Shown: positions 7,944-14,719 of the stretch, in pieces
How the letters are laid out: each line of letters opens with the position of its first letter
How positions within the stretch are numbered: the stretch's first letter is position 1
Origin: JADJMO01 sp016794445
Lineage (GTDB): Bacteria; Myxococcota_A; Polyangia; Polyangiales; JADJMO01
Assembly: GCA_016794445.1 (NCBI GenBank)
Contig: JAEUKC010000378.1
Span: forward strand, 1-26,074
Direction: 5' to 3'
DNA: 26,074 nucleotides
The notes under the pieces: model-generated
Told to the model about the DNA's origin: nothing
The model's database searches: none
Seen by the model: the letters and a program-made list of their open reading frames with translations, nothing else
Program-made: the position numbers and the translations under genes

Positions 7944-8666
7944 TCAGGGCGTCTTGCAGGGGCCCGCCGCGGTCGTCAGGTGCGGGCAGTGGACGGTGGC
8001 GCTCGAGCCGTCCGTGGCCTCGTAGCTCGCCTGGAGGTGGTACTGCATGCAGTTGAGGGTGCCCTTCGCCTGCTCGATCTCGCCGGCCGTGCTGCTGAAC
8101 GTGATCGCCGCGCACTTGGTCTTGCAGTCGGCCTCGTCGGTGAACGGCGTGCCGGAGATCAGGCCGGAGGACGGCTTGCACTGGGCGATGGCGATCTTGC
8201 AGAACGTCGCGCAGCGGTCGGTGCCGCAGGTGAGGCCGCCGGTCATGCCGGCGCGACGACAGCTCGTGGCCGCGTCGGTCGCCGCTTCGCCCGCGTGGAA
8301 CAGGCGGCAGCCGAGCGTGTCGCCCGTCTTGTCGGCGGCGGTGCCGACGTCGAAGCGCGCGCAGATGTTGAGGCAGAACGCCTTGCTCGGGTACTGCGCG
8401 TTCGCCCCCGTGCAGTTGGCGGTGACCTTGTCGCAGTAGGTCGCGCAGTCGACCTTGGTGCCGCCGTCCGTGGCGGTCTCGCCGCTGCCGGTGTCGGTCG
8501 GACCACCGGTGTCCGTCGGGCTGCCCGTGTCGACGGCGCCGGTGTCGACGGTGCCAGTGTCGATCGTGCCCGTGTCGGTCGGCGAGGCGGGGGCGTCGTC
8601 GCTGCAACCGAGCATGGTGAACGAAGCGAGGCAGAGGGCGGAGAGGAGACCAAGGGATGTCTGCAT
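7944..8666 (-). CDS. Cys-rich lipoprotein with DTG-repeat linker and two tandem modules
   Basis: A 240-residue protein. A signal peptide (MQTSLGLLSALCLASFTML) ends in the lipobox TMLGC, followed by a linker of repeated Asp-Thr-Gly units (about residues 30-60). The mature body looks like two copies of one Cys-rich module. Copy 1 runs CATYCDKVTANC...AFCLNICARF...GDTLGCRLFHAGEA. Copy 2 runs CATFCKIAIAQC...ADCKTKCAAI...GTLNCMQYHLQASY. Each is closed by a short Cys segment (CRRAGMTGGLTCGTDRC; CPHLTTAAGPC). The C-x3-C-x6-C then C-x3-C pattern suggests disulfide-bonded helical hairpins, a style common in Myxococcota outer-membrane lipoproteins. It is first in an operon with the propeller-like gene 3 bp downstream. 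No enzymatic motif is seen, and function is unknown. Confidence 0.83.
   Translation of the reverse strand: MQTSLGLLSALCLASFTMLGCSDDAPASPTDTGTIDTGTVDTGAVDTGSPTDTGGPTDTGSGETATDGGTKVDCATYCDKVTANCTGANAQYPSKAFCLNICARFDVGTAADKTGDTLGCRLFHAGEAATDAATSCRRAGMTGGLTCGTDRCATFCKIAIAQCKPSSGLISGTPFTDEADCKTKCAAITFSSTAGEIEQAKGTLNCMQYHLQASYEATDGSSATVHCPHLTTAAGPCKTP
8491..8577. repeat. Coding minisatellite (18-bp then 15-bp units) encoding Asp-Thr-Gly linker
   Basis: On the plus strand two 18-bp units begin GTGTCG/GTGTCC at 8491 and 8509. Three 15-bp units follow, each starting GTGTCGA, at 8527, 8542 and 8557, plus a partial copy at 8572. On the coding (minus) strand these give TDTGG and DTGTV-type repeats in the linker after the lipobox. 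Units are multiples of three, so copy-number change would keep the reading frame. Confidence 0.75.
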
Positions 8667-8683
8667 GCGCCGAAACCTACCAC

Positions 8684-8694
8684 TGGTCTGACCA
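8684..8694. promoter_or_regulatory. Small palindrome in divergent promoter region
   Basis: TGGTC-T-GACCA, a perfect 5-bp dyad around one base, lies in the 92-bp gap between the Cys-rich lipoprotein (minus) and the small secreted-protein gene (plus). It could be an operator half-site pair, but it is short enough to occur by chance. Confidence 0.25.
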
Positions 8695-8758
8695 AATGCC
8701 AGGAAAGTATCCCTTGACCGTCATGGGCCGGAGCCCCTCGATGTGGTAACCGGGGGGC

Positions 8759-9073
8759 GTGCGCTCCGCTCTTCTCTTCGCCGTCGTGCTGGTGTCGTCC
8801 ACGCCCTCCTGCAAACCGGCCGTCGCCAGCGCCGACGAGTGCGAGCAGGTATCCGAGCACCTCGCCCAGCTCGTCGTGAAGAAGGAGAAGAAGCCGCCGA
8901 TGGGCCGCCTCGCCTCGCCGCCGTTCAACACGCCGGACAACGAGAAGGACGTGCACGACGAGGCCAAGAACAAGGCCAAGCCGCGCTGCCTCAAGGGCTG
9001 GAAGCGTCAGGTGTTCGACTGCATGATGGCCGCCAAGGAGATCGAGGCCGCCGACAAGTGTCGGTTCGAGTGA
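8759..9073 (+). CDS. Small exported Cys-containing protein, unknown function
   Basis: A 104-residue protein starting at GTG 8759; an in-frame TAA at 8747-8749 rules out anything earlier. The N-terminus RSALLFAVVLVSSTPSCKPAVASA looks like a signal peptide. Cleavage could be at ASA, or at the Cys in TPSC if it is a lipoprotein. The mature part has a spaced pattern DECEQVSEHLAQLVV, a Lys/Pro-rich middle, then PRCLKGWKRQVFDCMMAAKEIEAADKC. The Cys pairs and the 'C...v..Cv.aA.....C' ending resemble many small periplasmic proteins of Myxococcota, none with known function. The stop shares one base with the ATG of the RpiB-like gene (TGATG at 9071-9075), indicating coupled translation. A G-rich run lies very close to the GTG; no ordinary Shine-Dalgarno is seen. 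Confidence 0.78.
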   Translation: MRSALLFAVVLVSSTPSCKPAVASADECEQVSEHLAQLVVKKEKKPPMGRLASPPFNTPDNEKDVHDEAKNKAKPRCLKGWKRQVFDCMMAAKEIEAADKCRFE

Positions 9074-9519
9074 TGCGCGTCGCGCTCGCGGCCGACGAGC
9101 CGTACCCGGTGCACGCCACGCTGCGCGCCGAGCTCGAGCGGCGCGGTCACGTCGTCGTGCCGTTCGGCGCCGTCGCGACCGGCGCCGAGGGCCCGTGGGC
9201 GACGATCGCCGAGGAGGCCGCGCTCGCCGTGGCCCGTGGCGACTGCGACGAGGGCGTCTTCCTCTGCTGGACGGGCACCGGCATCAGCATCGCCGCCAAC
9301 AAGGTCCCTGGCATCCGCGCCGCCCTCGTCTCCGACCCGGGCACCGCCGCGGCTGCGCGCGTGTGGAACCATGCCAACGTCCTCTGCCTGAGCCACCGCA
9401 CGCTCTCCGACGACCTGGCCAAGGAGATCCTCGCGGCCTGGTTCGACACCGCGCTCGGCGATCGCGGCGCCGACGGCGTCGCGAAGCTCCGCGACGTCGA
9501 CGCGCGCCACCGCCGCTAG
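9073..9519 (+). CDS. RpiB/LacAB-family sugar-phosphate isomerase-like protein, altered active site
   Basis: A 148-residue protein of the RpiB/LacA/LacB fold, which interconverts aldose and ketose phosphates. Recognisable parts are MRVALAADEP at the first strand, the central loop LCWTGTGISIAANKVPGIRAAL matching the family CGTGxGxSIAANKxxGIRA, and NHANVLCLSHRTLS matching NxxNVLxxGxR. The catalytic-loop Cys and Thr are kept. By eye-alignment to E. coli RpiB, the DH pair near the N-terminus is DE, the ring-opening His before N-x-x-N is Trp, and the C-terminal R-H-x-x-R phosphate cluster is R-G-x-x-G. The substrate may therefore differ or activity may be reduced. The start ATG 9073 overlaps the upstream stop by one base. 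It converges on the next gene, with both stops inside CTAG. Cytoplasmic. Confidence 0.85.
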   Translation: MRVALAADEPYPVHATLRAELERRGHVVVPFGAVATGAEGPWATIAEEAALAVARGDCDEGVFLCWTGTGISIAANKVPGIRAALVSDPGTAAAARVWNHANVLCLSHRTLSDDLAKEILAAWFDTALGDRGADGVAKLRDVDARHRR

Positions 9520-10106
9520 TTCTGGCCCTTCTCGTGCGCCGAGATCGGCACGAACGAGCCCGACACCACGCGATCCTTCTTGGCCGGCACCGCGCCGGGA
9601 TAGACCATGACCTTGGCCTCGCCGATGGTCTGCCCGCGATCGGCGACCCACTCCATGCGCTCGTGCACCCAGGCCATCACGGCGGCGCGGGCCTCGTCGG
9701 TGATCGGGCGCTCGTCGTTCACGTCGGCGTGCTGGAGGTCGGTCCAGTCGTAGCGGTAGCGGAGCTCCATCGGACGCGCCGGGTCCGCATTCTTGGCGGC
9801 GGCCTTCGCGGCGGCGGACTGCGTCTCGGCCTCGGCGCGCCGGAGCATGTCGCGCTCCATGCGCTTCTTGGCCTCGGCGGCGTCGAGCTCCGCGATGCGG
9901 GCCTTCTCGGCGTCGTCGAGGGGGCGCATCGCGCCCTTCATGCGCGCGTTGTCCTCCTTGGAGAGCCCCTCGAACACGACGCCCAGCACCTCGATCATCG
10001 GCGGCCTCGCGCGCAGCCAGGCCATCGCGGCCTCGACGCTGTCGTGTTCGATGACCTCGCCTTCACCGTCCTCGAGCCGCCGCAGGCGGAGCGTGAGCTT
10101 GTCCAT
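9516..10106 (-). CDS. Conserved-looking cytoplasmic protein, unknown function
   Basis: A 196-residue protein I do not recognise. I chose the ATG at 10104-10106 over an in-frame ATG at 10124 because GAGG lies 3 nt before the former and nothing like a ribosome site precedes the latter. The N-terminal third (MDKLTLRLRRLEDGEGEVIEH, then AAMAWLRARPPMIEVLGVVFEG) looks like an alpha/beta domain. The middle (about residues 55-105) is a highly charged Ala/Glu/Lys/Arg helix, probably a coiled coil. The C-terminal third has MELRYRYDWTDLQ and AAVMAWVHERMEWVADRG followed by strands. There is no signal peptide. It lies downstream of the diguanylate cyclase gene on the same strand (43-bp gap), so it may share its transcript. 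Confidence 0.75.
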   Translation of the reverse strand: MDKLTLRLRRLEDGEGEVIEHDSVEAAMAWLRARPPMIEVLGVVFEGLSKEDNARMKGAMRPLDDAEKARIAELDAAEAKKRMERDMLRRAEAETQSAAAKAAAKNADPARPMELRYRYDWTDLQHADVNDERPITDEARAAVMAWVHERMEWVADRGQTIGEAKVMVYPGAVPAKKDRVVSGSFVPISAHEKGQN

Positions 10107-10149
10107 GGCCTCGCATGAGAGCATGAAACCGGGGTCGCGCGACCGCCGT

Positions 10150-12621
10150 TCAGCCCGCCGCCCTTCGCCCCGCGCTGCCCGGCGCGAGGGTGGTCTTGTT
10201 GCGGCCCTCGCGCTTGCTCGCGTAGAGCGCCTCGTCCGTGGCCTTGTAGAGCTCGTCCCACGTCGCGCCGTCGTGGGGGTGCGTGGCGACGCCGAGGCTG
10301 CACTGCACCTGGAAGCTCTGCCCGGAGCCCGCGTGGAACGTCGTGCGGGCGAGCTCCTCGCGGACGCGCTCGGCGAGCTGCACCGCGCCCTCTGCGCCGG
10401 TCTCCTCGCAGATGATCACGAACTCCTCGCCGCCGAAGCGGGCCACGTAGTCGGTGCCGCGCTTGAGGCGCCGCAGGATGCCGGCGAGGCCCTTGATGAC
10501 CTGGTCGCCGACGTCGTGGCCGTGCGTGTCGTTGATCCGCTTGAAGTGATCGATGTCGGTCTGGATGACCGCGAGGGCCTTGCCGTAGCGGGCCGCGGCG
10601 CGCACCTTCTGGGCGCCGAGCTCGAGCAGCACCCGCTTGTTGAGCAGGCCGGTCAGGCCGTCGGTCGTCGCGAGCTCCTCGAGCTTCGCGAGCATGCGCG
10701 CGTTGGCGAGGCTCGTCGCCACGTGCGAGGCGAGCACCTCGAGGGTGGTGCGGGCGCCCTCGCCGGCGAACTCGCGGAACGCGCCGCGGCGACGCGCGCC
10801 GAGGACCAGCGTGCCGAGCGCGCGCTCGTGGAGGGAGAGCGGCACGACCAGGATCGATCGCACGTCGGCCTCGCGGGGCAGCCCGTCGCCCGGCTCGTCG
10901 CCGAGCTCGATGCGCAGCGGGTGGCGCCGCGTGAACACCACCTGCGTGTGGGGATCGTGGTCGCCGCGGTGGGGCAGGGTGGCGCGGCTCTTCACGGCCT
11001 GGGCCACGAGCCCACCGTTGTCGCCGAAGCGCAGCCCGACGAGGGCCTCGAAATCGGCGGCGCCCGCCACCGCGCGCACCTCGTGCAGCACCTCGTTGGG
11101 GCCGCGCTCGCCGTCGTGCACCACCGTGATCGCGGCGAGGTCGAAGCTCGCGATCGCGCGCGCGCTCTCGACGCCGGCCTTGAGCACCTCGGCTTCGGTC
11201 AGCGCGCCGGCGAGTCGCTGGGTCGCGGCGTAGAGGTGGTCCTGCTCCGCCTTGGCGCGCTCGAGGCGGCCGAAGACGCGCTCGTTCTCGATGGCGCGCA
11301 GCACGTAGCGCGCGGCCGAAGCGACGAGCTCCTCCTCGTGGGCGGTGAACGGCCGGTCGAGGCGGTCGACGCAGAGCACGCCGCGCACGTTGCCCTCGTC
11401 GAGCAGCGGCACCGCGACGATGGCGCTCGGCCCGCCCTCGGGGAGCGCGGTCGGGTAATAGGGGATGCGGTAGCCGGAGCGCAGGCCGCTCAGCGACACC
11501 GGGGCCTTGCGCCGCAGCACCGCGCCGATCACGCCCTCGCTCGGGGCGAACGGGCCCTCGAGCACCGCGCGCGCGTCGCTCACCACCTCGGCGAGCTTGA
11601 GCGCCTTGCCGGCGTCCATGAGCAGCACCGCCGTGTGGGCGCCGAGGCTGCGCTTGAGGAGCTCGAGCGCGAACCGCACCGCGTGCTGGATCTCCTCGAC
11701 GCCGAGCCGCTGCACGCGCTCGGCCTCGACGGCGACCGAACGCGGCGCCGGGGGCACGAGGCTCGGCGTGGCGGGCGCGTCGGCGAGGCGGTAGCTGCGG
11801 GCCTGTTCGCGCATGCGTTCGAGCTCGCGCTCCACCTTGCGCCGCGTGCGGTGCGCGATGGCCTCGAGCCTCCCGCGCAGCACCCAGGCGTTCAGCCCGG
11901 CGAACGAGGCGAGCAGGATCCCGTGCATCAAGAGAGAGCGCGCGGAGGTGGGATCGGCCCACGGTGGCCGCACGCCGGCCTCCATCACCAGCGCGACCAG
12001 GATCGCCGCGAGGCTCACGAGGCGCGACGCGAACGTCGCCACGATCGCCGCGACGACGAGGACCAGCGGGTAGCTCGCGTCGAGGCCTGCCGGCAGACGC
12101 ATCGCGACGCCGACGGCGCCCGCGACCGCGAGCACCGAGATCTCGAGCCCGACCTTGCCGTCCTCGCGCTCCTCCTCGGGATCGACGCGGATCGCGAGCA
12201 CCTGGGTGAGCACGCGCGCGGCCGCGCCGCCGAGCAGTCCGGCCTCGAGCCAGCTCACCCACGCGCCGTCGCCGGCGAGGCGACGCGACTCGAGCCACAC
12301 CATGGCGCTCGCCGCGGCCCCGGCGCCGAGCGGACCGAGGGCCCGACGCATCACCTTGCGCGCGGTGACCATCGCGCGCACCGAGCGGGCGCCCGGCGCG
12401 GCCTTGGTCGTGGTGGTGATCTCGGCCGCCGGCGCCTCGACGCGCGGCGGGATCGGCGTGTTGACGACCGGGGCGCGGTGGGGCGCGGGCGTGCGCGCCG
12501 GAGCTGGCGTCTTGTGCGTGGCGGTGTTCGCCCTGGGCTTCGGGGGAGCGGGCGTCCGTTGCGCTTTCGGCGGGCTGGGGGTGCGAGGCGCGCGGGCAGG
12601 GGGCGGCAGGGTCCGGGACAT
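10150..12621 (-). CDS. Membrane GAF-GAF-GGDEF diguanylate cyclase
   Basis: An 823-residue protein expected to make cyclic di-GMP from GTP at the inner membrane. The ATG at 12619-12621 follows a purine-rich GGGGGGAC; a GTG at 12651 is in frame but less likely. Order: a Pro/Ala-rich cytoplasmic N-terminus (to about 85); a block of hydrophobic segments (about 95-260); a charged helix; GAF domain 1 (about 310-450, with AIVAVPLLDEGNVRGVLCVDR); GAF domain 2 (about 465-640, with SILVVPLSLHERALGTLVLG); and a C-terminal GGDEF domain starting ATTDGLTGLLNKR. The active-site motif is GGEEF (codons at 10420-10434). An RxxD product-inhibition site (RGTD) lies five residues before it, and DxDHFKxxND is intact. 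Activity and feedback inhibition are both predicted. No EAL domain. Confidence 0.95.
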   Translation of the reverse strand: MSRTLPPPARAPRTPSPPKAQRTPAPPKPRANTATHKTPAPARTPAPHRAPVVNTPIPPRVEAPAAEITTTTKAAPGARSVRAMVTARKVMRRALGPLGAGAAASAMVWLESRRLAGDGAWVSWLEAGLLGGAAARVLTQVLAIRVDPEEEREDGKVGLEISVLAVAGAVGVAMRLPAGLDASYPLVLVVAAIVATFASRLVSLAAILVALVMEAGVRPPWADPTSARSLLMHGILLASFAGLNAWVLRGRLEAIAHRTRRKVERELERMREQARSYRLADAPATPSLVPPAPRSVAVEAERVQRLGVEEIQHAVRFALELLKRSLGAHTAVLLMDAGKALKLAEVVSDARAVLEGPFAPSEGVIGAVLRRKAPVSLSGLRSGYRIPYYPTALPEGGPSAIVAVPLLDEGNVRGVLCVDRLDRPFTAHEEELVASAARYVLRAIENERVFGRLERAKAEQDHLYAATQRLAGALTEAEVLKAGVESARAIASFDLAAITVVHDGERGPNEVLHEVRAVAGAADFEALVGLRFGDNGGLVAQAVKSRATLPHRGDHDPHTQVVFTRRHPLRIELGDEPGDGLPREADVRSILVVPLSLHERALGTLVLGARRRGAFREFAGEGARTTLEVLASHVATSLANARMLAKLEELATTDGLTGLLNKRVLLELGAQKVRAAARYGKALAVIQTDIDHFKRINDTHGHDVGDQVIKGLAGILRRLKRGTDYVARFGGEEFVIICEETGAEGAVQLAERVREELARTTFHAGSGQSFQVQCSLGVATHPHDGATWDELYKATDEALYASKREGRNKTTLAPGSAGRRAAG

Positions 12622-12765
12622 CCGTCCCCCCGCCGTTATCGGACCGCCCACCGAAGGGCCAAGATGTGCGCACGAGCACCTGGGATCATTGACGCAGCGC
12701 GCTTCCGCCCCTACCCGCTGAACCGCGATTCAGTCGTGCGCAGCACCCCCAGGAGGGCCCACGCC
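12622..12765. promoter_or_regulatory. Divergent promoter region, cyclase / etfBA
   Basis: A 144-bp gap between two divergent genes. On the plus strand TTGACG at 12689-12694, followed after 17 bp by TACCCG (12712-12717), is a weak sigma70-like candidate for etfBA. The -10 match is poor. A strong AGGAGG at 12751-12756 is the etfB ribosome site. No clear dyad was seen. Confidence 0.3.
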
Positions 12766-13608
12766 GTGAAGATCCTCGTCCCGTTCAAGCGCGTCGCCGA
12801 TCCCGAGAACGCCAACAAGGTCAAGGTGCCCGTGGGCGCCAACGGACTCGGTCCGAAGATCGAGACCACGGGGATGGAGTTCAAGCCCAACCCGTTCGAC
12901 GAGTACGCCGTCGAGGCCGCCCTGCGCCTCACCGAGAACGGCACGGCCCCCAAGGCGCGCCTCGGTGAGGTCACCGTGGTCACCGTGGGCGGCCCCGAGG
13001 CCGACCAGACCCTGCGCGGCGCGCTGGCCACCGGCGCCGACAAGGCCGTCCGCGTCGAGGCCACCGACGAGCAGCTCGACGGCGCCATCATCGCGCGCGC
13101 CCTCGCCAAGGTCGTCGCGCAGGTCGGCCCCGACCTCGTGCTCCTCGGCAAGCAGACCGTCGACACCGACTCGGCCCAGACCGGCCCGATGCTGGCCGAG
13201 CTCCTCGGCTGGCCGCAGGTCACCTTCGCCGTGCAGATCACCAACGAGGGCAACGGCTCGCTCCTCGTCACCCGCAACGGCGACGGCGGCGTGCAGAAGG
13301 TCCGCGTGAAGCTCCCCGCCGTGGTCACGGTCGAGGACCGCGTCTCCTACTCGGGCGGCGTCACGAGCCCGCCCACCCCGGCCACGCACAAGTACGCCGA
13401 CGGCGTCCGCTTCGCGCCGCTGCCCGCCATCATGCAGGCCAAGAAGAAGCCGCTCGAGGTGAAGAAGCTCGCCGACCTCGGCGTCGACACCGCGCTCAGC
13501 GTGAAATACCTCGGCTTCGAGCCGCCGCCCGCCCGCAAGGCCGGCGTCAAGGTGAAGACCGTCGCCGAGCTCGTCGACAAGCTGAAGAACGAAGCGAAGG
13601 CCATCTAG
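12766..13608 (+). CDS. etfB: Electron transfer flavoprotein, beta subunit
   Basis: A 280-residue beta (small) subunit of the ETF heterodimer, which takes electrons from acyl-CoA and other flavin dehydrogenases and passes them to ETF:quinone oxidoreductase. The start is GTG 12766, 9 nt after AGGAGG; the N-terminus MKILVPFKRVADPENANKV is the family start. The signature region VEAALRLTENG...VTVVTVGGPEADQTLRGALATGADKAVRV is followed by LVLLGKQTVDTDSAQTGPMLAELLGWPQVTFA, the AMP-binding and dimer region. It is slightly longer than the usual 250-260 residues, mainly in an NGSLLVTRNGDGG loop and the C-terminus. It is followed 34 bp later by etfA in the normal order. The promoter is probably in the 144-bp divergent gap. 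Very confident. Confidence 0.98.
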   Translation: MKILVPFKRVADPENANKVKVPVGANGLGPKIETTGMEFKPNPFDEYAVEAALRLTENGTAPKARLGEVTVVTVGGPEADQTLRGALATGADKAVRVEATDEQLDGAIIARALAKVVAQVGPDLVLLGKQTVDTDSAQTGPMLAELLGWPQVTFAVQITNEGNGSLLVTRNGDGGVQKVRVKLPAVVTVEDRVSYSGGVTSPPTPATHKYADGVRFAPLPAIMQAKKKPLEVKKLADLGVDTALSVKYLGFEPPPARKAGVKVKTVAELVDKLKNEAKAI

Positions 13609-13642
13609 TCAACCCCACGGAACCACAGCGGAGTCAGACATC

Positions 13643-14614
13643 ATGACCGACATTCTCGTCGTTGCAGAGATCGTGGGGGGCCAGGTCAAGAAGCCGACGT
13701 TCGCGGCGATCGCCTTCGCCCGCGACGCGGCCAAGGCCGCCGGCGGATCGTTCGCCATCCTCGCCATCGGCGCCGGCCTCGACGCCGCCGCCAAGGAGCT
13801 CTCGGCCTTCGGGGCGAGCAAGGTGATCGTCGCCGAGGACGCGACCATCAAGGGCTACACCACCGAGGTGTTCGCCCCGACCGCCGCCGCCGTCGCCAAG
13901 GGTGGCTTCGGCATCGTCGTCACGGCCGCGACCGTCAACGGCCGCGACCTGGCGCCGCGCGTCGCCGCCAAGCTCGCCGCCGGGTACGCGCCCGACATCT
14001 CCGGCTTCAAGGCCGAGGGTGGCAAGCTCGTCTACAAGCGCCCGATGTACGCGGGCAACGCCTACGGCTGGCTCACGGTGGAGACGGCGATCGCCGTCGT
14101 CAGCGTGCGCCCGACCGAGTTCACCGCGGCCGAGCCGAGCGGCGGCGCGAGCCCGATCGAGAAGGCCGGCGTGCAGAAGGACGCCGCGGCGGCGAACCTC
14201 GAGTTCCTCGCCTTCGAGACGGTCAAGAGCGAGCGCCCCGAGCTCACCGAGGCCAAGGTCATCGTCGCCGGCGGCCGCTCGATCAAGGAGCAGTTCATGA
14301 GCGTGCTGACGCCCCTCGCCGACACGCTCGGCGCGGCCATCGGCGCCTCGCGCGCGGCCTGCGACGCCGGCTTCGCGCCGACGGAGCTCCAGGTCGGCCA
14401 GACCGGCAAGGTCGTCGCCCCCGCGCTCTACATCGCGGTCGGCATCAGCGGCGCCATCCAGCACCTCGCCGGCATGAAGGGCAGCAAGACCATCGTCGCC
14501 ATCAACAAGGACCCGGAGGCGCCCATCTTCCAGGTGGCCGACTACGGCCTCGTGGCGGACCTGTTCCCGTCGGTCCCCGAGCTCGACAAGGCGATCAAGG
14601 CCGCCAAGGCCTGA
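13643..14614 (+). CDS. etfA: Electron transfer flavoprotein, alpha subunit
   Basis: A 323-residue alpha subunit that holds FAD and forms the ETF dimer with EtfB. The N-terminal domain begins MTDILVVAEIVGGQVKKPTFAA. The C-terminal FAD domain is classic: VIVAGGRSIKEQF, then the SRAACDAGFAP segment, VGQTGKVVAPALYIAVGISG, and a KTIVAINKDPEAPIFQVADYGLVADLF ending. The position usually GGRG is GGRS here, a mild change. Length is normal (about 310-325). The ATG at 13643 follows CGGAG by 9 nt. It is the last gene of the etfBA unit, closed by a strong terminator at 14631. No acyl-CoA dehydrogenase or ETF-QO gene lies in the window, so the partner dehydrogenases are elsewhere. Confidence 0.98.
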   Translation: MTDILVVAEIVGGQVKKPTFAAIAFARDAAKAAGGSFAILAIGAGLDAAAKELSAFGASKVIVAEDATIKGYTTEVFAPTAAAVAKGGFGIVVTAATVNGRDLAPRVAAKLAAGYAPDISGFKAEGGKLVYKRPMYAGNAYGWLTVETAIAVVSVRPTEFTAAEPSGGASPIEKAGVQKDAAAANLEFLAFETVKSERPELTEAKVIVAGGRSIKEQFMSVLTPLADTLGAAIGASRAACDAGFAPTELQVGQTGKVVAPALYIAVGISGAIQHLAGMKGSKTIVAINKDPEAPIFQVADYGLVADLFPSVPELDKAIKAAKA

Positions 14615-14630
14615 ACCACCCGAGGACGAC

Positions 14631-14675
14631 GCGCTCCCGGCGAGAGATCGTCGGGAGCGCCGCCCTTTTTGTTTC
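14631..14675 (+). terminator. Intrinsic terminator of etfBA
   Basis: The arms GCGCTCCCG (14631-14639) and CGGGAGCGC (14652-14660) form a perfect 9-bp GC-rich stem with a 12-nt loop. CGCCC and a T-rich run CTTTTTGTTT follow at 14665-14674. It starts 16 bp after the etfA stop. This is the best intrinsic terminator in the window and acts on the plus strand; the opposite strand has no U-tract. Confidence 0.9.
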
Positions 14676-14719
14676 GTCGCTCCCGGACCGTCCCCGTCCG
14701 GTCCTCCGCTCCGGGTGGC

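Noticed and set aside
8714..8750. TTGACC as a -35 for the small exported gene
   Set aside because: No acceptable -10 lies 16-18 bp downstream; the nearest AT-richer bases are about 10 bp from the start codon. Too weak to annotate.
9793..13608. A 1271-codon plus-strand open frame running antisense through the diguanylate cyclase gene into etfB
   Set aside because: Its first three quarters are Arg/Ala/His-rich shadow translation of a well-supported minus-strand gene. Only the EtfB part (from GTG 12766, with its own AGGAGG) is real. Long antisense frames are expected at this GC content.
14685..14704. GGACCG/CGGTCC dyad after the etfBA terminator as a terminator for the opposing J-domain gene
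   Set aside because: The minus strand has no T-run after it (it reads A-rich), and the stem is only 6 bp.
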